Part shown: piece by piece, positions 16,101 to 23,491 of the stretch
How positions within the stretch are numbered: the first letter of the stretch is position 1
Layout of the letters: each line of letters starts with the position of its first letter
DNA from: DATEUP01 sp041485285
Lineage (GTDB): Archaea; Thermoplasmatota; DTKX01; DATEUP01
Reading direction: 5' to 3'
Assembly (NCBI GenBank): GCA_041485285.1
Contig: JBGPJF010000002.1
Coordinates: forward strand, 62,001 to 126,000
Length of the DNA: 64,000 bases
Made by a program: the position numbers and the translations under genes
Notes under the pieces: generated by a model
Told to the model about the DNA's origin: nothing
What the model saw: only the letters and a program-made list of their open reading frames with translations
Databases searched by the model: none

Positions 16101-18905
16101 CGCCTGGAGGGCCTCCTTGAACCGGCCCATTTTCATGAGGATGTTGCCCTTCTCGAGGAAGATCTCGCCGTCGGCAGGCTCGAGCTGCAGGTACGCGTCG
16201 AAGCACCGCAGCGCCTCGCCCTCGTCGGCAAGCTTCAGCGCACTGATCCCTTTGTTCCGCCACGCGAGCGCGATCTTGGGGTCGATGGCAAGCGCACGGC
16301 CGTAGGCGTCCGCCGCGCCCTTGAAGTCGTCGAGGCGGAAGCGGCAGTTGCCCGCCTGCGCCCAGACCTTCACCATGCGCGGGTCGCGCTTCAGCACCTC
16401 GTCGTAGTTCGTGAGCGCCTTGGGAAAGTCCCCGGTCTGGTAGTACGAGTCGCCCACAAGTTCCCAGAGGTCGATGTTCTCGGGGTCCTTGCGGAGGAGT
16501 TCCTCGTAGACGGCGAGCGCTTCCTTGTGCATCCCGAGCGCCGTCAGCATCGCGCCCTTGCGCCGCAGCGCCTTCAAGTTGTTCGGGTCGGCCTTGAGCG
16601 CCTGCGAGTACGCCTCGAGCGCCTCGCGGTTGTGGCCGAGTTTGTCTTCGAGTTGCGCCAGTTCGAACCACGCGTCGCCGAGCGAGGCTTTGAGGGCCGT
16701 CACGCGGCGGAACGCCTCGACGGCCTCCTGGGGGCGCTGGAGTTCCCGCAGCGCACGCGCCTTGTTGAGCCACGCCTGGACGTTCGAGGGGTCCTTCTCG
16801 ATCTGCTTCTCGTAGACGGCGAGCAGCTCCTTGAGGTTGCCCGTCTTCGAGAGCGCGATCTCCTTGCGCTTGAGCGCCTCCGCGTTGTTGGGGTTGAGCC
16901 TTAGCGCCTCGTCGAGCGACTTGACGGCTTCCGTCCACCGGAGCGCCTTCTCGTGGATCGCGGCGCGGCGCAGCCATGCGGGCTCGTTTCTCGGGTCGAG
17001 GCGCAGGGACTCCTCGTACTCCTTCAGCGCCTCTTCGCTGCGGCCGAGGTCCTCGAGCGTCTGGCCGTGCAAGTCGCGGATCTTTGCGTCCTGGGGCGCC
17101 AGTTTGAGGACGGTCGAAAGCGCCCCCTCGGCTTCTGCGTTGCGGCCGAGCTTGCGAAGCGCGACCGCCTTGTTGCGCCACGCGCTCTCGATGCGCGGGT
17201 CGAGTGCGAGCGCCTTGTCGTAGTAGCCGACCGCTTCCGCGTACTTGTCGAGCCGGTAGAACGCGTTGCCCGCGTTGTTGAGCGCGGCGGCGTTCCCGGG
17301 GTCGACGCGCAGGAGGCGCGCGTAGGCGTCGGCCGCCTGCGGGAACCGTTCAAACCCGTAGAGCGCATTCGCGTAGGCCTCGAGGAGCATCTTGTCCTCG
17401 GGTCGCCTGGGCAACGCCTTCTCGATGGCCAAGATCGCCTTCTCGGGCTTCCCGGTGCGCGCGTAGGCGACCCCGAGCTCTCCCCACGCGTCTTCGAATC
17501 CCGGGACAATGGCGGTCTTCTCGAGGGCCGACACGGCGCCCGCCCAGTCGCCCGACTCGAACAGCAGCTTCCCGATCTGGTACTGGCTGTCGGCGTCCGA
17601 CGGCTTGATGGCGGCGGCCCTGCGGAAACCTTCGAGCGCGCCGCGCTCGTCGTCGCCTTCGAGCAGGCACTTCGCGCGCTGGTAGTGGTAGTTGAATTCC
17701 ATCGGGTTGATCTCCGAGGCGCGCCGGAAGGATTCGGCGGCCTCGGCCCACTTCTTGAGTTTGAGGTAGCTCTCCGCGCGCTTGCGCAGCGCGTCCTCGT
17801 CCGACGGGTCGAAGTCGAGCAGCCGCGAGAAGTTGTCCGCCGATTCCTGCCAGCGCCCGGCCTCAAAGAGCGCGTTGGCGCGGTTGTTCCATACTTCCTG
17901 GCGGCCGGGGTTCAGGCCGATCGCGCGGTCGTAGGCGGAGATCGCCTCGTTCACGCGCCCGAGCTTCTTCAGGGCGACGCCCTTGTTGACCCAGGCGTCG
18001 TCGTCGAGCGGCTTCAGGTTGATGAGCTTGTCATAGGTTCCAATCGCGCTCTCGAAGTCGCCGAGTTTGAACTGACAGACCCCGAGGTTGTTCCACGCCT
18101 TGTCGTAGTCGGGGCGCACCCCGACCGCGCGGGAGAACGCGTCGGCCGCCTCCTGGAACCGGTTGAGGTTGAGGTACGCGACGCCTAGGTTGTACGACGC
18201 TTCGGCGTTGGCGCCGTCGAGTTCGACGGCCTCCTTGAAGCAGGCCACGGCCTTCGCGTACTGCTTGAGGTCGTCGTGGGCGGTCCCCTGGTTGAACCAG
18301 GCGTTGAACAGCTTGGCGTCGAGCTCCAGGGCCTTCTCGTAGTTCTTGATGGCCTCCTTGGGGTCGCCGGAGGCGTAGTAGTAGTTCCCGAGGCGCAGGT
18401 AAGCTTCGGGGCTTGCCAGCAGCCCGCCGCCCGCCTTCTCGGCTTCCCGGATTTTCTCTTCGATCTTTTCAAGGACGCTTTTGTCGGTGCTCGACACCGT
18501 CAGGTTGCCGCCGCGGGCAAAATCGGCCGAGATGCCCATCCCATTCAGCATCACATTCAGCGTCGAGGCCAAGTTGGCAAGCTGCTGCGGGTCCATCCCC
18601 TTGACGACCATGCCCTCGAGCTGCTTCAGCGCGTCGCCCGACGAGACGAACGACACCTTGTCCGCGTACGACGCCGCGCCAACGGAGATCCCGCCGGAGG
18701 GCTTGCGCACGCCCGGCTTGAGCTGCCCGCCGCCGAGGATGCCGCCCTGGCCGCCGATCAGGCGGCTGCCCGGCGCGCCGGGGGCCACAAGGGGCGTCCC
18801 GCACTGGACGCAAGCCTTGTTGGTGTCGGGGTTCGGGGTGTTGCACTTGGGGCAGTTGACGGTGATAGCCAAATCCCCCTTGAGGTGCGTGGCACGATCG
18901 GCCAA
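13146..18905 (-). CDS. Giant zinc-ribbon TPR protein
   Basis: A 1919-residue protein and the largest gene here. A zinc ribbon opens it (Cys18, Cys21, Cys32, Cys35), then a Gly/Pro-rich linker, a helical stretch to about residue 150, and roughly 50 tandem 34-residue tetratricopeptide repeats to the C-terminus. The repeats keep the canonical W/L-G-Y-A-F-A-P pattern, for example WFNQGTAHDDLKQYAKAVAC and AWNNRGAAHLRLNEVDNALF. TPR solenoids bind other proteins; no enzymatic domain is visible. There is no signal peptide or membrane segment, so it is probably cytoplasmic. Start is TTG at 18905 or TTG at 18872 (giving MAITVNCPKC). It lies 75 bases after a roadblock gene on the same strand. The target is unknown. 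Confidence 0.93.
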   Translation of the reverse strand: MADRATHLKGDLAITVNCPKCNTPNPDTNKACVQCGTPLVAPGAPGSRLIGGQGGILGGGQLKPGVRKPSGGISVGAASYADKVSFVSSGDALKQLEGMVVKGMDPQQLANLASTLNVMLNGMGISADFARGGNLTVSSTDKSVLEKIEEKIREAEKAGGGLLASPEAYLRLGNYYYASGDPKEAIKNYEKALELDAKLFNAWFNQGTAHDDLKQYAKAVACFKEAVELDGANAEASYNLGVAYLNLNRFQEAADAFSRAVGVRPDYDKAWNNLGVCQFKLGDFESAIGTYDKLINLKPLDDDAWVNKGVALKKLGRVNEAISAYDRAIGLNPGRQEVWNNRANALFEAGRWQESADNFSRLLDFDPSDEDALRKRAESYLKLKKWAEAAESFRRASEINPMEFNYHYQRAKCLLEGDDERGALEGFRRAAAIKPSDADSQYQIGKLLFESGDWAGAVSALEKTAIVPGFEDAWGELGVAYARTGKPEKAILAIEKALPRRPEDKMLLEAYANALYGFERFPQAADAYARLLRVDPGNAAALNNAGNAFYRLDKYAEAVGYYDKALALDPRIESAWRNKAVALRKLGRNAEAEGALSTVLKLAPQDAKIRDLHGQTLEDLGRSEEALKEYEESLRLDPRNEPAWLRRAAIHEKALRWTEAVKSLDEALRLNPNNAEALKRKEIALSKTGNLKELLAVYEKQIEKDPSNVQAWLNKARALRELQRPQEAVEAFRRVTALKASLGDAWFELAQLEDKLGHNREALEAYSQALKADPNNLKALRRKGAMLTALGMHKEALAVYEELLRKDPENIDLWELVGDSYYQTGDFPKALTNYDEVLKRDPRMVKVWAQAGNCRFRLDDFKGAADAYGRALAIDPKIALAWRNKGISALKLADEGEALRCFDAYLQLEPADGEIFLEKGNILMKMGRFKEALQAFQKVIEIDPTVEAAHFNRALILERRGLDEEALAAFNRTLGLNDDNLEAWAHKESILTRLGRTAELIACYDKTLAANGEDHKTHFKRGQALRKLGRFEEASTNLERATQILPTYEDAWVERGLNHLSLSRPHQAVEAFERVLKINPKNIQALRFLGDAYFDKTDFDRAAGCYSGVVEQGAADGPVYLRLGEALFHLKKYDDAVKQLDVALSMDAKLENAWRMKLECHKALAQDDQVVVCCEKLLRFNAKDEPILRLRAETLKKLGRFKDALRAFEQLLRQKPKDVGAIQAKGQLLHALKRYEEAEKALEHALELEPKNAGVWCDLGLALEMLEEDEDAVTKYDEALKHDPRFELAWKRKLALLTKLGRIEEALDLLEMAVEQNPDDETMWYQRARALHIMKRYDQALSSVDRAVALKENYPQAFRERAEILAEQDKLDLALASAERALEIAPDEAEGWLLKGRLLKDAGKHAEAVAALARLLELEPASEQGYTMLGFVLQKLGRFEDAFTAFDHAIALNPDSASSWRNKGRSLFHMGIQKEAVNAYNQSLRLDPDHPETWRFKAESLLKTRSNEEALAAVDRALRLEEGHAEGWALRGRVCRALKREEGALRCYDRAQELDPEVQAFALERGRILRALDRPADARAAYERALTLKGDDPVALVERAELELDEGKVDDALDFGERALDVDPKAEVAWRVKGDALLAMDRHEEASAAFETALQLKPGYSDAWVGKGRALAAIGEHHEGARCMYKALLRDREDARGWEEIGAIIHELGSREKALEGYAKATALDEHRKGAWMRMGVALLEEGKPEEALAALSRAYDADPRDFDVVYNRGVALLRIGDPAQAERLFTRATVVRPNSAEAWYQKGLALLQAGEARHALRCFTVALKLRPRYGQAWNNRGAAHLRLNEVDNALFCFNKAIKLRPEDWVAHYNRGKSLELMARFADALRAYDEAIGLVPDRSEIKEDRELCAVKLEKRIGLA

Positions 18906-18980
18906 GTGCTCATATGAGGATTGCGCCCGCGTGTCTCAGCCGTCGCTTGTCTTGGCTCACGCTGGCTCACGGAGCGGACA

Positions 18981-19343
18981 TCAGAAAAGCGGGGCCACGC
19001 GGGCGGCGGCCGCGACGACCCCCGACGCGCCCTTGGAGGCCGCCGGCCCCGGCGCGTAGAGGACGATGACGAGCTTCCGCCCGACGGGCGCGCAGAAGAG
19101 CGCGCCGCCTTTCAGCCGGGCCTCGACGCTTAGCACTTCGTCGCCCAGGTCGGCCGTCGCGGCCTCGGAGGCCCCGGCCATCGCGGCGACCATCGCGGCG
19201 TAGACCTCGCGGTTAACGGCGGCAGGCGCGCGTCCCGCGAAGAGCGCGCCGCTGCGGAGCACGAGCGCGGCTACCGACCCCGGGTAAGCGGCCTCGAGGT
19301 CCGTCAGGACCTCCTTCACGGCCATGTCACGCGCTTCCGACAT
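18981..19343 (-). CDS. Roadblock/LC7-domain protein
   Basis: A 120-residue single-domain protein of the roadblock/LC7 fold: an N-terminal helix (VKEVLTDLEAAYPGSVAALV), the central strand pair (LRSGALFAGRA), the AAMVAAMAGASEAA helix and a C-terminal GRKLVIVLYAP strand. Roadblock proteins dimerise and act as GTPase regulators or scaffolds; in prokaryotes they often pair with MglA-type small GTPases, and none is in view. The ATG at 19343 is set by a GGGGGAGG site five bases upstream, although the frame is open further. It is encoded just before the giant TPR gene, so the two are probably co-expressed. A shared complex is inference. Confidence 0.85.
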   Translation of the reverse strand: MSEARDMAVKEVLTDLEAAYPGSVAALVLRSGALFAGRAPAAVNREVYAAMVAAMAGASEAATADLGDEVLSVEARLKGGALFCAPVGRKLVIVLYAPGPAASKGASGVVAAAARVAPLF

Positions 19344-19449
19344 TGAGCCTCCCCCTCGCGGCGGCCCAAGAGGCCCGCCGCGCTCTCCGCCCAAGCCCAG
19401 AGGGAGGTATATCCTTGTTGGCGGGTGCGTGTTTGCAAGCGCGAAAATC

Positions 19450-20112
19450 TCACGCGGGATGCGGGTGGCCGGCGTGGCGTCCGACGAGGAGCAGGCGCCC
19501 CGATTCGGTAAGCGAGATCCCCGTGATCCCCCGGTCGCCCCGGCTGATCGACACGACCCCGAGGTCTTCGAGCCCGGGCGGCTCGCGGGCACTGCGCAGG
19601 TGCCGAACGACGGCGGCGCTCTGCAACCCCGTCTCCTGCGCGATGTAGTCGAGCGACGGGGCCTTGCCCCCCGCCTTTTGGAGGGCGTCGAGGATGCGGA
19701 ACTTTTCCTCCCCGATGAGCTCCGTGTAGGAGAAGCGCAGGACGGGCATCTTGATCGCCTTCCCGTCGATCACGTGGATCGCGTCAATCCCGTGGACGAA
19801 GGCCGCCATCAGCAGGGAGCAGCCGCAGAGGGGCGAGCCCCCGGCGATGTTCGCCTGCACGCCGTCGAAGCGCTTGGCGTCCTTCGCCATGATTTCACCG
19901 ACGGCCTTCAGCGTCCCGGTGATCGTGTCGCCTTCGACCTTCGTGAGCACCGCGTCGATCATCAGGCCCTTCAGCTTCTCCCGCAGGGCGACCCCCGCGG
20001 CCTCGTAGTCCTTGTGGTAGAGGAGGTAGACCTTCGCCACCGGGAAGTCGCGCAGCCCCAGGAGGATGGGGGCCTCGTCGCCGCCGACCGTAGCAATCTG
20101 GAGGGACGCCAA
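19450..20112 (-). CDS. CARF-like winged-helix regulator (HFX_2341/DUF6293 type)
   Basis: A 220-residue two-domain protein. Residues 1-135 form a Rossmann-like domain resembling CARF: an IATVGGDEAPILLGL strand-loop at the start, VYLLYHKDY near residue 28 and NIAGGSPLCGCSLLMAAFV near 90, where CARF proteins bind nucleotide ligands. Residues 145-215 form a winged helix (KFRILDALQKAGGKAPSLDY, then IAQETGLQSAAVVRHL). The arrangement matches Csa3-like and HFX_2341 archaeal regulators. No CRISPR or cas gene is present. It begins at TTG 20112 behind GGAGAGG and is divergent from pelota. The ligand and targets cannot be told from sequence. Confidence 0.78.
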   Translation of the reverse strand: MASLQIATVGGDEAPILLGLRDFPVAKVYLLYHKDYEAAGVALREKLKGLMIDAVLTKVEGDTITGTLKAVGEIMAKDAKRFDGVQANIAGGSPLCGCSLLMAAFVHGIDAIHVIDGKAIKMPVLRFSYTELIGEEKFRILDALQKAGGKAPSLDYIAQETGLQSAAVVRHLRSAREPPGLEDLGVVSISRGDRGITGISLTESGRLLLVGRHAGHPHPA

Positions 20113-20185
20113 GCGCGGGGCCTCTCCGGGTCACCCCGCTTGGTGGAGAAAACCCTTCCCGTGGGCGCGGGGTCGCCTTAATCTC

Positions 20186-21256
20186 ATGCAAGGGCTTCGC
20201 CCGGGCGCCTTGAAAGTCCTCTACCAGAACGCCAAGCTCGGGGAGATACGCCTGCGAGCGGACACGCTCGACGACCTGTGGCACTTGCGCCACCTCGTGG
20301 CGCCGGGCGACCTCGTCGAGGCGCGCACCTATCGGCGGGACGACAGCGCCACCGGCAATACCTCGAAGCCCACCCGGGGGGACAAGCGGCCCCTCACGCT
20401 CGGCGTCCGCGTGCAGAGCGCCGAGTTCCAGGCATTCTCCGACCGCTTGCGGATCTCCGGCAAGATCGAGACGGGCCCCACGGACCTCGGGCAGTACCAC
20501 ACGCTCACCTTCGAGCCCCGCGATGACCTCAAGATCATCAAGGAAAAATGGAGGATGCACGAGCTCCTGCGCATCAAGGACGCGGTGGCGCAGACGGGCA
20601 CGCCGCGGGTGGCGATCCTCTCGATCGAAGAGGGGGAGGCGCTGATCGCGTTTGTCCACTCGTACGGCGTGAAGCAGATCTCCACGGTCGAGTCGCGGGG
20701 CTCGGGCAAGCACTACGCCAAGTCGAGCGGGCGGCAGGAGTTTTTCGGCGACTGCCTCGCGGAATTCAAGATGGCGTTGCAGGGCCAAGAGGCGATGCCC
20801 ATCGTGGTCGTGGGCCCGGGCTTCACGAAGGAAGACTTCCTGAAATTCGCGAAGGAAAAGGCGCGCGGTCTCTTCGACAAGGCCGTAATCGACTCGACCG
20901 CGCACGGCGGGCAGCTGGGCGTCCAGGAGGCGCTGCGCCGCGGCACGATCGCCCGCGTGGTCGAGTCGCACCGCCTGGTCGAGGAAATCCAGCTCGTCGA
21001 GAGGGTGTTTGAAGGGGTGGCCAACGATGGGAAGGCGACGTACGGCCCGAAGCATGTCGAGGCCGCACTGAAGGCGGGCGCGGTCGAGGTGCTCTTGGTC
21101 GCGGACTCGATTGTCCGGGACCCGGCGATCGACCGGCTCATGGAGATGGCCGCGGAGGCGAAGGCCCGGGCGGTCGTGCTGTCCACGGAGGCTGAAGCCG
21201 GCCGCAGGCTCGAGGGGCTCACCGGAATCGCGGCGCTTTTGAAGTTCAAGATGTAG
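20186..21256 (+). CDS. pelA: Pelota, mRNA surveillance protein
   Basis: A 356-residue Pelota (Dom34). The N-terminal Sm-like domain (residues 1-130) carries LWHLRHLVAPGDLVEARTYR. The central and C-terminal eRF1-like domains follow, with AILSIEEGEALIAFVHSYGV near 150 and VEVLLVADSIVRDP near 300; the GGQ motif of release factors is absent, as expected. With the EF1A-like partner it recognises stalled ribosomes and drives subunit dissociation. The frame is open upstream, but the first residue of homology and a sensible length point to the ATG at 20186. It is followed after 88 bases by rfcS with its own promoter. Confidence 0.95.
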   Translation: MQGLRPGALKVLYQNAKLGEIRLRADTLDDLWHLRHLVAPGDLVEARTYRRDDSATGNTSKPTRGDKRPLTLGVRVQSAEFQAFSDRLRISGKIETGPTDLGQYHTLTFEPRDDLKIIKEKWRMHELLRIKDAVAQTGTPRVAILSIEEGEALIAFVHSYGVKQISTVESRGSGKHYAKSSGRQEFFGDCLAEFKMALQGQEAMPIVVVGPGFTKEDFLKFAKEKARGLFDKAVIDSTAHGGQLGVQEALRRGTIARVVESHRLVEEIQLVERVFEGVANDGKATYGPKHVEAALKAGAVEVLLVADSIVRDPAIDRLMEMAAEAKARAVVLSTEAEAGRRLEGLTGIAALLKFKM

Positions 21257-21295
21257 TGAGCCCTTTTGCCCGCGCGGTACGCGCGCCGGACGTGC

Positions 21296-21303
21296 ATTTT
21301 ATA
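21296..21303 (+). promoter_or_regulatory. TATA box of rfcS
   Basis: ATTTTATA lies 42 bases before the rfcS ATG in an otherwise GC-rich stretch and fits an archaeal TATA box with a start site near 21325. Confidence 0.6.
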
Positions 21304-21344
21304 GGCCGGACTCGATCCTCCAAAGTCGCGGCGGGCGGGGCAGC

Positions 21345-22316
21345 ATGAAGGAAGTCTGGATCGAGAAATACCGGCCCCGCAAGCTTGCCGACGTCGTGGG
21401 CCAACACGACATCACGGAGCGCCTGCAGTCCTATGTCAAACAGGGGAACCTCCCGCACCTCCTCTTCGCCGGCCGCGCGGGGATCGGCAAGACCACCTGC
21501 GCCGTCGCGCTCGCCCGCGAACTCTATGGCGAGAAGTCCTGGCACATGAACTTCCAGGAGCTGAACGCCTCCGACGAGCGCGGCATCGACGTCGTGCGCG
21601 AGAAGATCAAGAGCTTCGCACGCACCGCGCCGATGGGCGAGGCCCAGTTCAAGATCATCTTCCTCGACGAGGCCGACTCGCTCACGGGCGACGCGCAGGC
21701 GGCGCTGCGGCGCACGATGGAGAAGTACACGAAGACCTGCCGCTTCGTGCTCTCGTGCAACTACTCGTCGAAGATCATCGAGCCCATCCAGTCGCGCTGC
21801 GCGGTGTTCCGGTTCCGGCCGATCGCGAAGGAAGCGATGGAGTCCTGCCTCAAGCACATCGCCAAGGAGGAGGGCGTGACGCTGAAGCCCGACGGCCTCG
21901 AGGCGATCATCTACCTGGCACAGGGCGACCTTCGCCGCGCCACGAACGCCCTGCAGGTGGGCGCCGCCGGCGGCAAACCCGTCGACGAGGAGGTCGTGTA
22001 CCAGGCGACGGCGTCGGTGCACCCGGAGGCGACCCAGGAGCTGATGAAGGCCGCCATCGAGGGGGATTTCCTGCGCTCCCGCAAGCTCCTCGACAAGATG
22101 CTCGTGGACGAGGGGCTCGCCGGCGAGGACATCATCCGCGCGATCCACAAGGGAGTGTTCGACCTGCCCATCGACGACCGGCGCAAGGTCGAGCTGGTGG
22201 ACAAAATCGGCGAGATCGACTTCCGGATGGTCGAGGGGGCAACGGAACGGATTCAGCTCGAGGCGCTGCTCGCGCACTTCGCGCTCGTGGGCGGCGAAGG
22301 GAAGTCGAAGAAGTAG
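21345..22316 (+). CDS. rfcS: Replication factor C small subunit
   Basis: A 323-residue AAA+ clamp loader subunit. It opens with WIEKYRPRKLADVVGQ (RFC box), has Walker A GRAGIGKTT near residue 46, Walker B LDEADSL near 108, sensor SCNYSSKII near 138 and the arginine-finger motif SRC in QSRCAVFRF near 152. A C-terminal collar domain follows. With the large subunit it loads PCNA on primed DNA. No intein is present in this copy, although archaeal RFC genes often carry one. The RFC large subunit is not in the window. The stop lies 11 bases from the stop of a convergent gene. Confidence 0.97.
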   Translation: MKEVWIEKYRPRKLADVVGQHDITERLQSYVKQGNLPHLLFAGRAGIGKTTCAVALARELYGEKSWHMNFQELNASDERGIDVVREKIKSFARTAPMGEAQFKIIFLDEADSLTGDAQAALRRTMEKYTKTCRFVLSCNYSSKIIEPIQSRCAVFRFRPIAKEAMESCLKHIAKEEGVTLKPDGLEAIIYLAQGDLRRATNALQVGAAGGKPVDEEVVYQATASVHPEATQELMKAAIEGDFLRSRKLLDKMLVDEGLAGEDIIRAIHKGVFDLPIDDRRKVELVDKIGEIDFRMVEGATERIQLEALLAHFALVGGEGKSKK

Positions 22317-22327
22317 AAGGGGAGCGC

Positions 22328-22879
22328 TCACGCGCGGAACTCCGCGTCGATGGCCGCCTTGAGCGACGCCGCGGAGACCGCGCCGAACCACGTGCGCGCC
22401 ACGGCCCCATTCCCGTCAATCAGCACGACCGTTGGCAGGGCGCTCACGCCGTAGCGCAGGCCGACGTGTTCCTCCACCGTGTCGACGGCAAAGTACCAGC
22501 CTGAGGGCTCCACCGAGCCGCTGATGTTGGCGAAAGTCTGGCGGAAGTCATGCACGCGCGCGGCGGCCAGGGAGTACTCCTCGTCGACCGAGACGATGGC
22601 GAGGGCCGCCGCGGGGAATGACTGCCGGACCGCGCCAAGCTCCGCGAGCTGCTCGCGGCAGGGGAAGCACCAGGTGGCCATGAAGTCCAGCAGGACGAGC
22701 GACCCGTTCGGCCGGTCGGCAAGGCGGAACGCCCCGCCGTCGATGGTCGCAAGCGAAAACGCTTCGGCGGGCTTGCGCGGTTCCGCCCCGTGCGCGATGA
22801 GCACCGGCTCGGCGAGGTAGGTGAAGACCGTGAGCGCGCTCATCAGCGCCACGACGAATTTGAACCGGGTGCTGGGCAC
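22328..22879 (-). CDS. TlpA-like membrane-anchored thioredoxin
   Basis: A 183-residue thioredoxin-fold protein. Residues 8-30 form a signal anchor or cleavable signal (FVVALMSALTVFTYLAEPV), so the domain faces outward. The redox motif is WCFPC near residue 71, in the AhpC/TSA-TlpA context DFMATWCFPCREQL, and the cis-proline loop is ALPTVVLID near 150. TlpA-type proteins reduce disulfides outside the membrane, often for cytochrome c maturation. The ccm genes lie 27 kb away, so any link to them is inference. Convergent with rfcS. Confidence 0.88.
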   Translation of the reverse strand: MPSTRFKFVVALMSALTVFTYLAEPVLIAHGAEPRKPAEAFSLATIDGGAFRLADRPNGSLVLLDFMATWCFPCREQLAELGAVRQSFPAAALAIVSVDEEYSLAAARVHDFRQTFANISGSVEPSGWYFAVDTVEEHVGLRYGVSALPTVVLIDGNGAVARTWFGAVSAASLKAAIDAEFRA

Positions 22880-22939
22880 AGGCGTCGGGAAGCGACCGGG
22901 GCGGAATTAGGTAAGGCTTGTGGAGTGTCAGGGCCGCGT

Positions 22940-23446
22940 TCAGCGTGCCGTTCGCCGGCGGGCCTTCCGGTTCCCGCGGCGCGCAGGGAAGAGGAGCCGC
23001 ATCTCGTAGGTCCGCTTGAAGCCGGCCGCCTCGTAGACGCCGCGCCCCTTCGGGGCCGCGTGCAGCGCGACGCGCTCCAACCCCTCTTCGCGGGCCCATG
23101 CGACCGCGGCCCGCACGATGGCGGAGGCAAGCCCCTTGCGGCGGTACGCGGGCTCGGTGTACATCGACAGCAGGTACCCCTGCCGGACCTCGCGCAACCC
23201 GGGGCGCGGCTGGGCCTCCTGGATCCAGAGCACCCCGCTTGCCACCGGTTCCCCGCCCCGCTCGATGATGAACGCCGCGGCCTTCCCGCTCTTCAAGCGG
23301 GCCACGATCCACCGGCGGTAGACGGGGTCGCCCGCCTCAAGCTGGGCCGCGGTCATCTTGCCGATGTCCCGCCACATGCCGCGCCGGTGGCCGACGAGCA
23401 CGCCCACGTCGCGGGCCGTTGCGCGCCGCACGCGTTGAACTGTCAC
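22940..23446 (-). CDS. GNAT-family N-acetyltransferase
   Basis: A 168-residue Gcn5-related acetyltransferase. Motif A is present as SMYTEPAYRRKGLASAIVRA near residues 95-114, with the acetyl-CoA pyrophosphate loop RRKGLA. The C-terminal part (VALHAAPKGRGVYEAAGF) is typical of small-molecule or protein GNATs. The C-terminal tail is very basic. Its substrate cannot be told. It lies between two exported thioredoxin-fold genes on the same strand, with gaps of 45-60 bases. Confidence 0.85.
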   Translation of the reverse strand: MTVQRVRRATARDVGVLVGHRRGMWRDIGKMTAAQLEAGDPVYRRWIVARLKSGKAAAFIIERGGEPVASGVLWIQEAQPRPGLREVRQGYLLSMYTEPAYRRKGLASAIVRAAVAWAREEGLERVALHAAPKGRGVYEAAGFKRTYEMRLLFPARRGNRKARRRTAR

Positions 23447-23491
23447 GGCCCGCCGAGGCGCGGGCGTCGGGATAAGGGCCGCGGTGGAGGC

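Noticed and set aside
13383..18188. Several long plus-strand frames opposite the TPR gene
   Set aside because: They repeat with the TPR period and come from high GC content and codon bias on the other strand.
13146..18905. Repeats that might be taken for a CRISPR or satellite array
   Set aside because: The roughly 102-bp period is the 34-residue TPR unit in a continuous coding frame.
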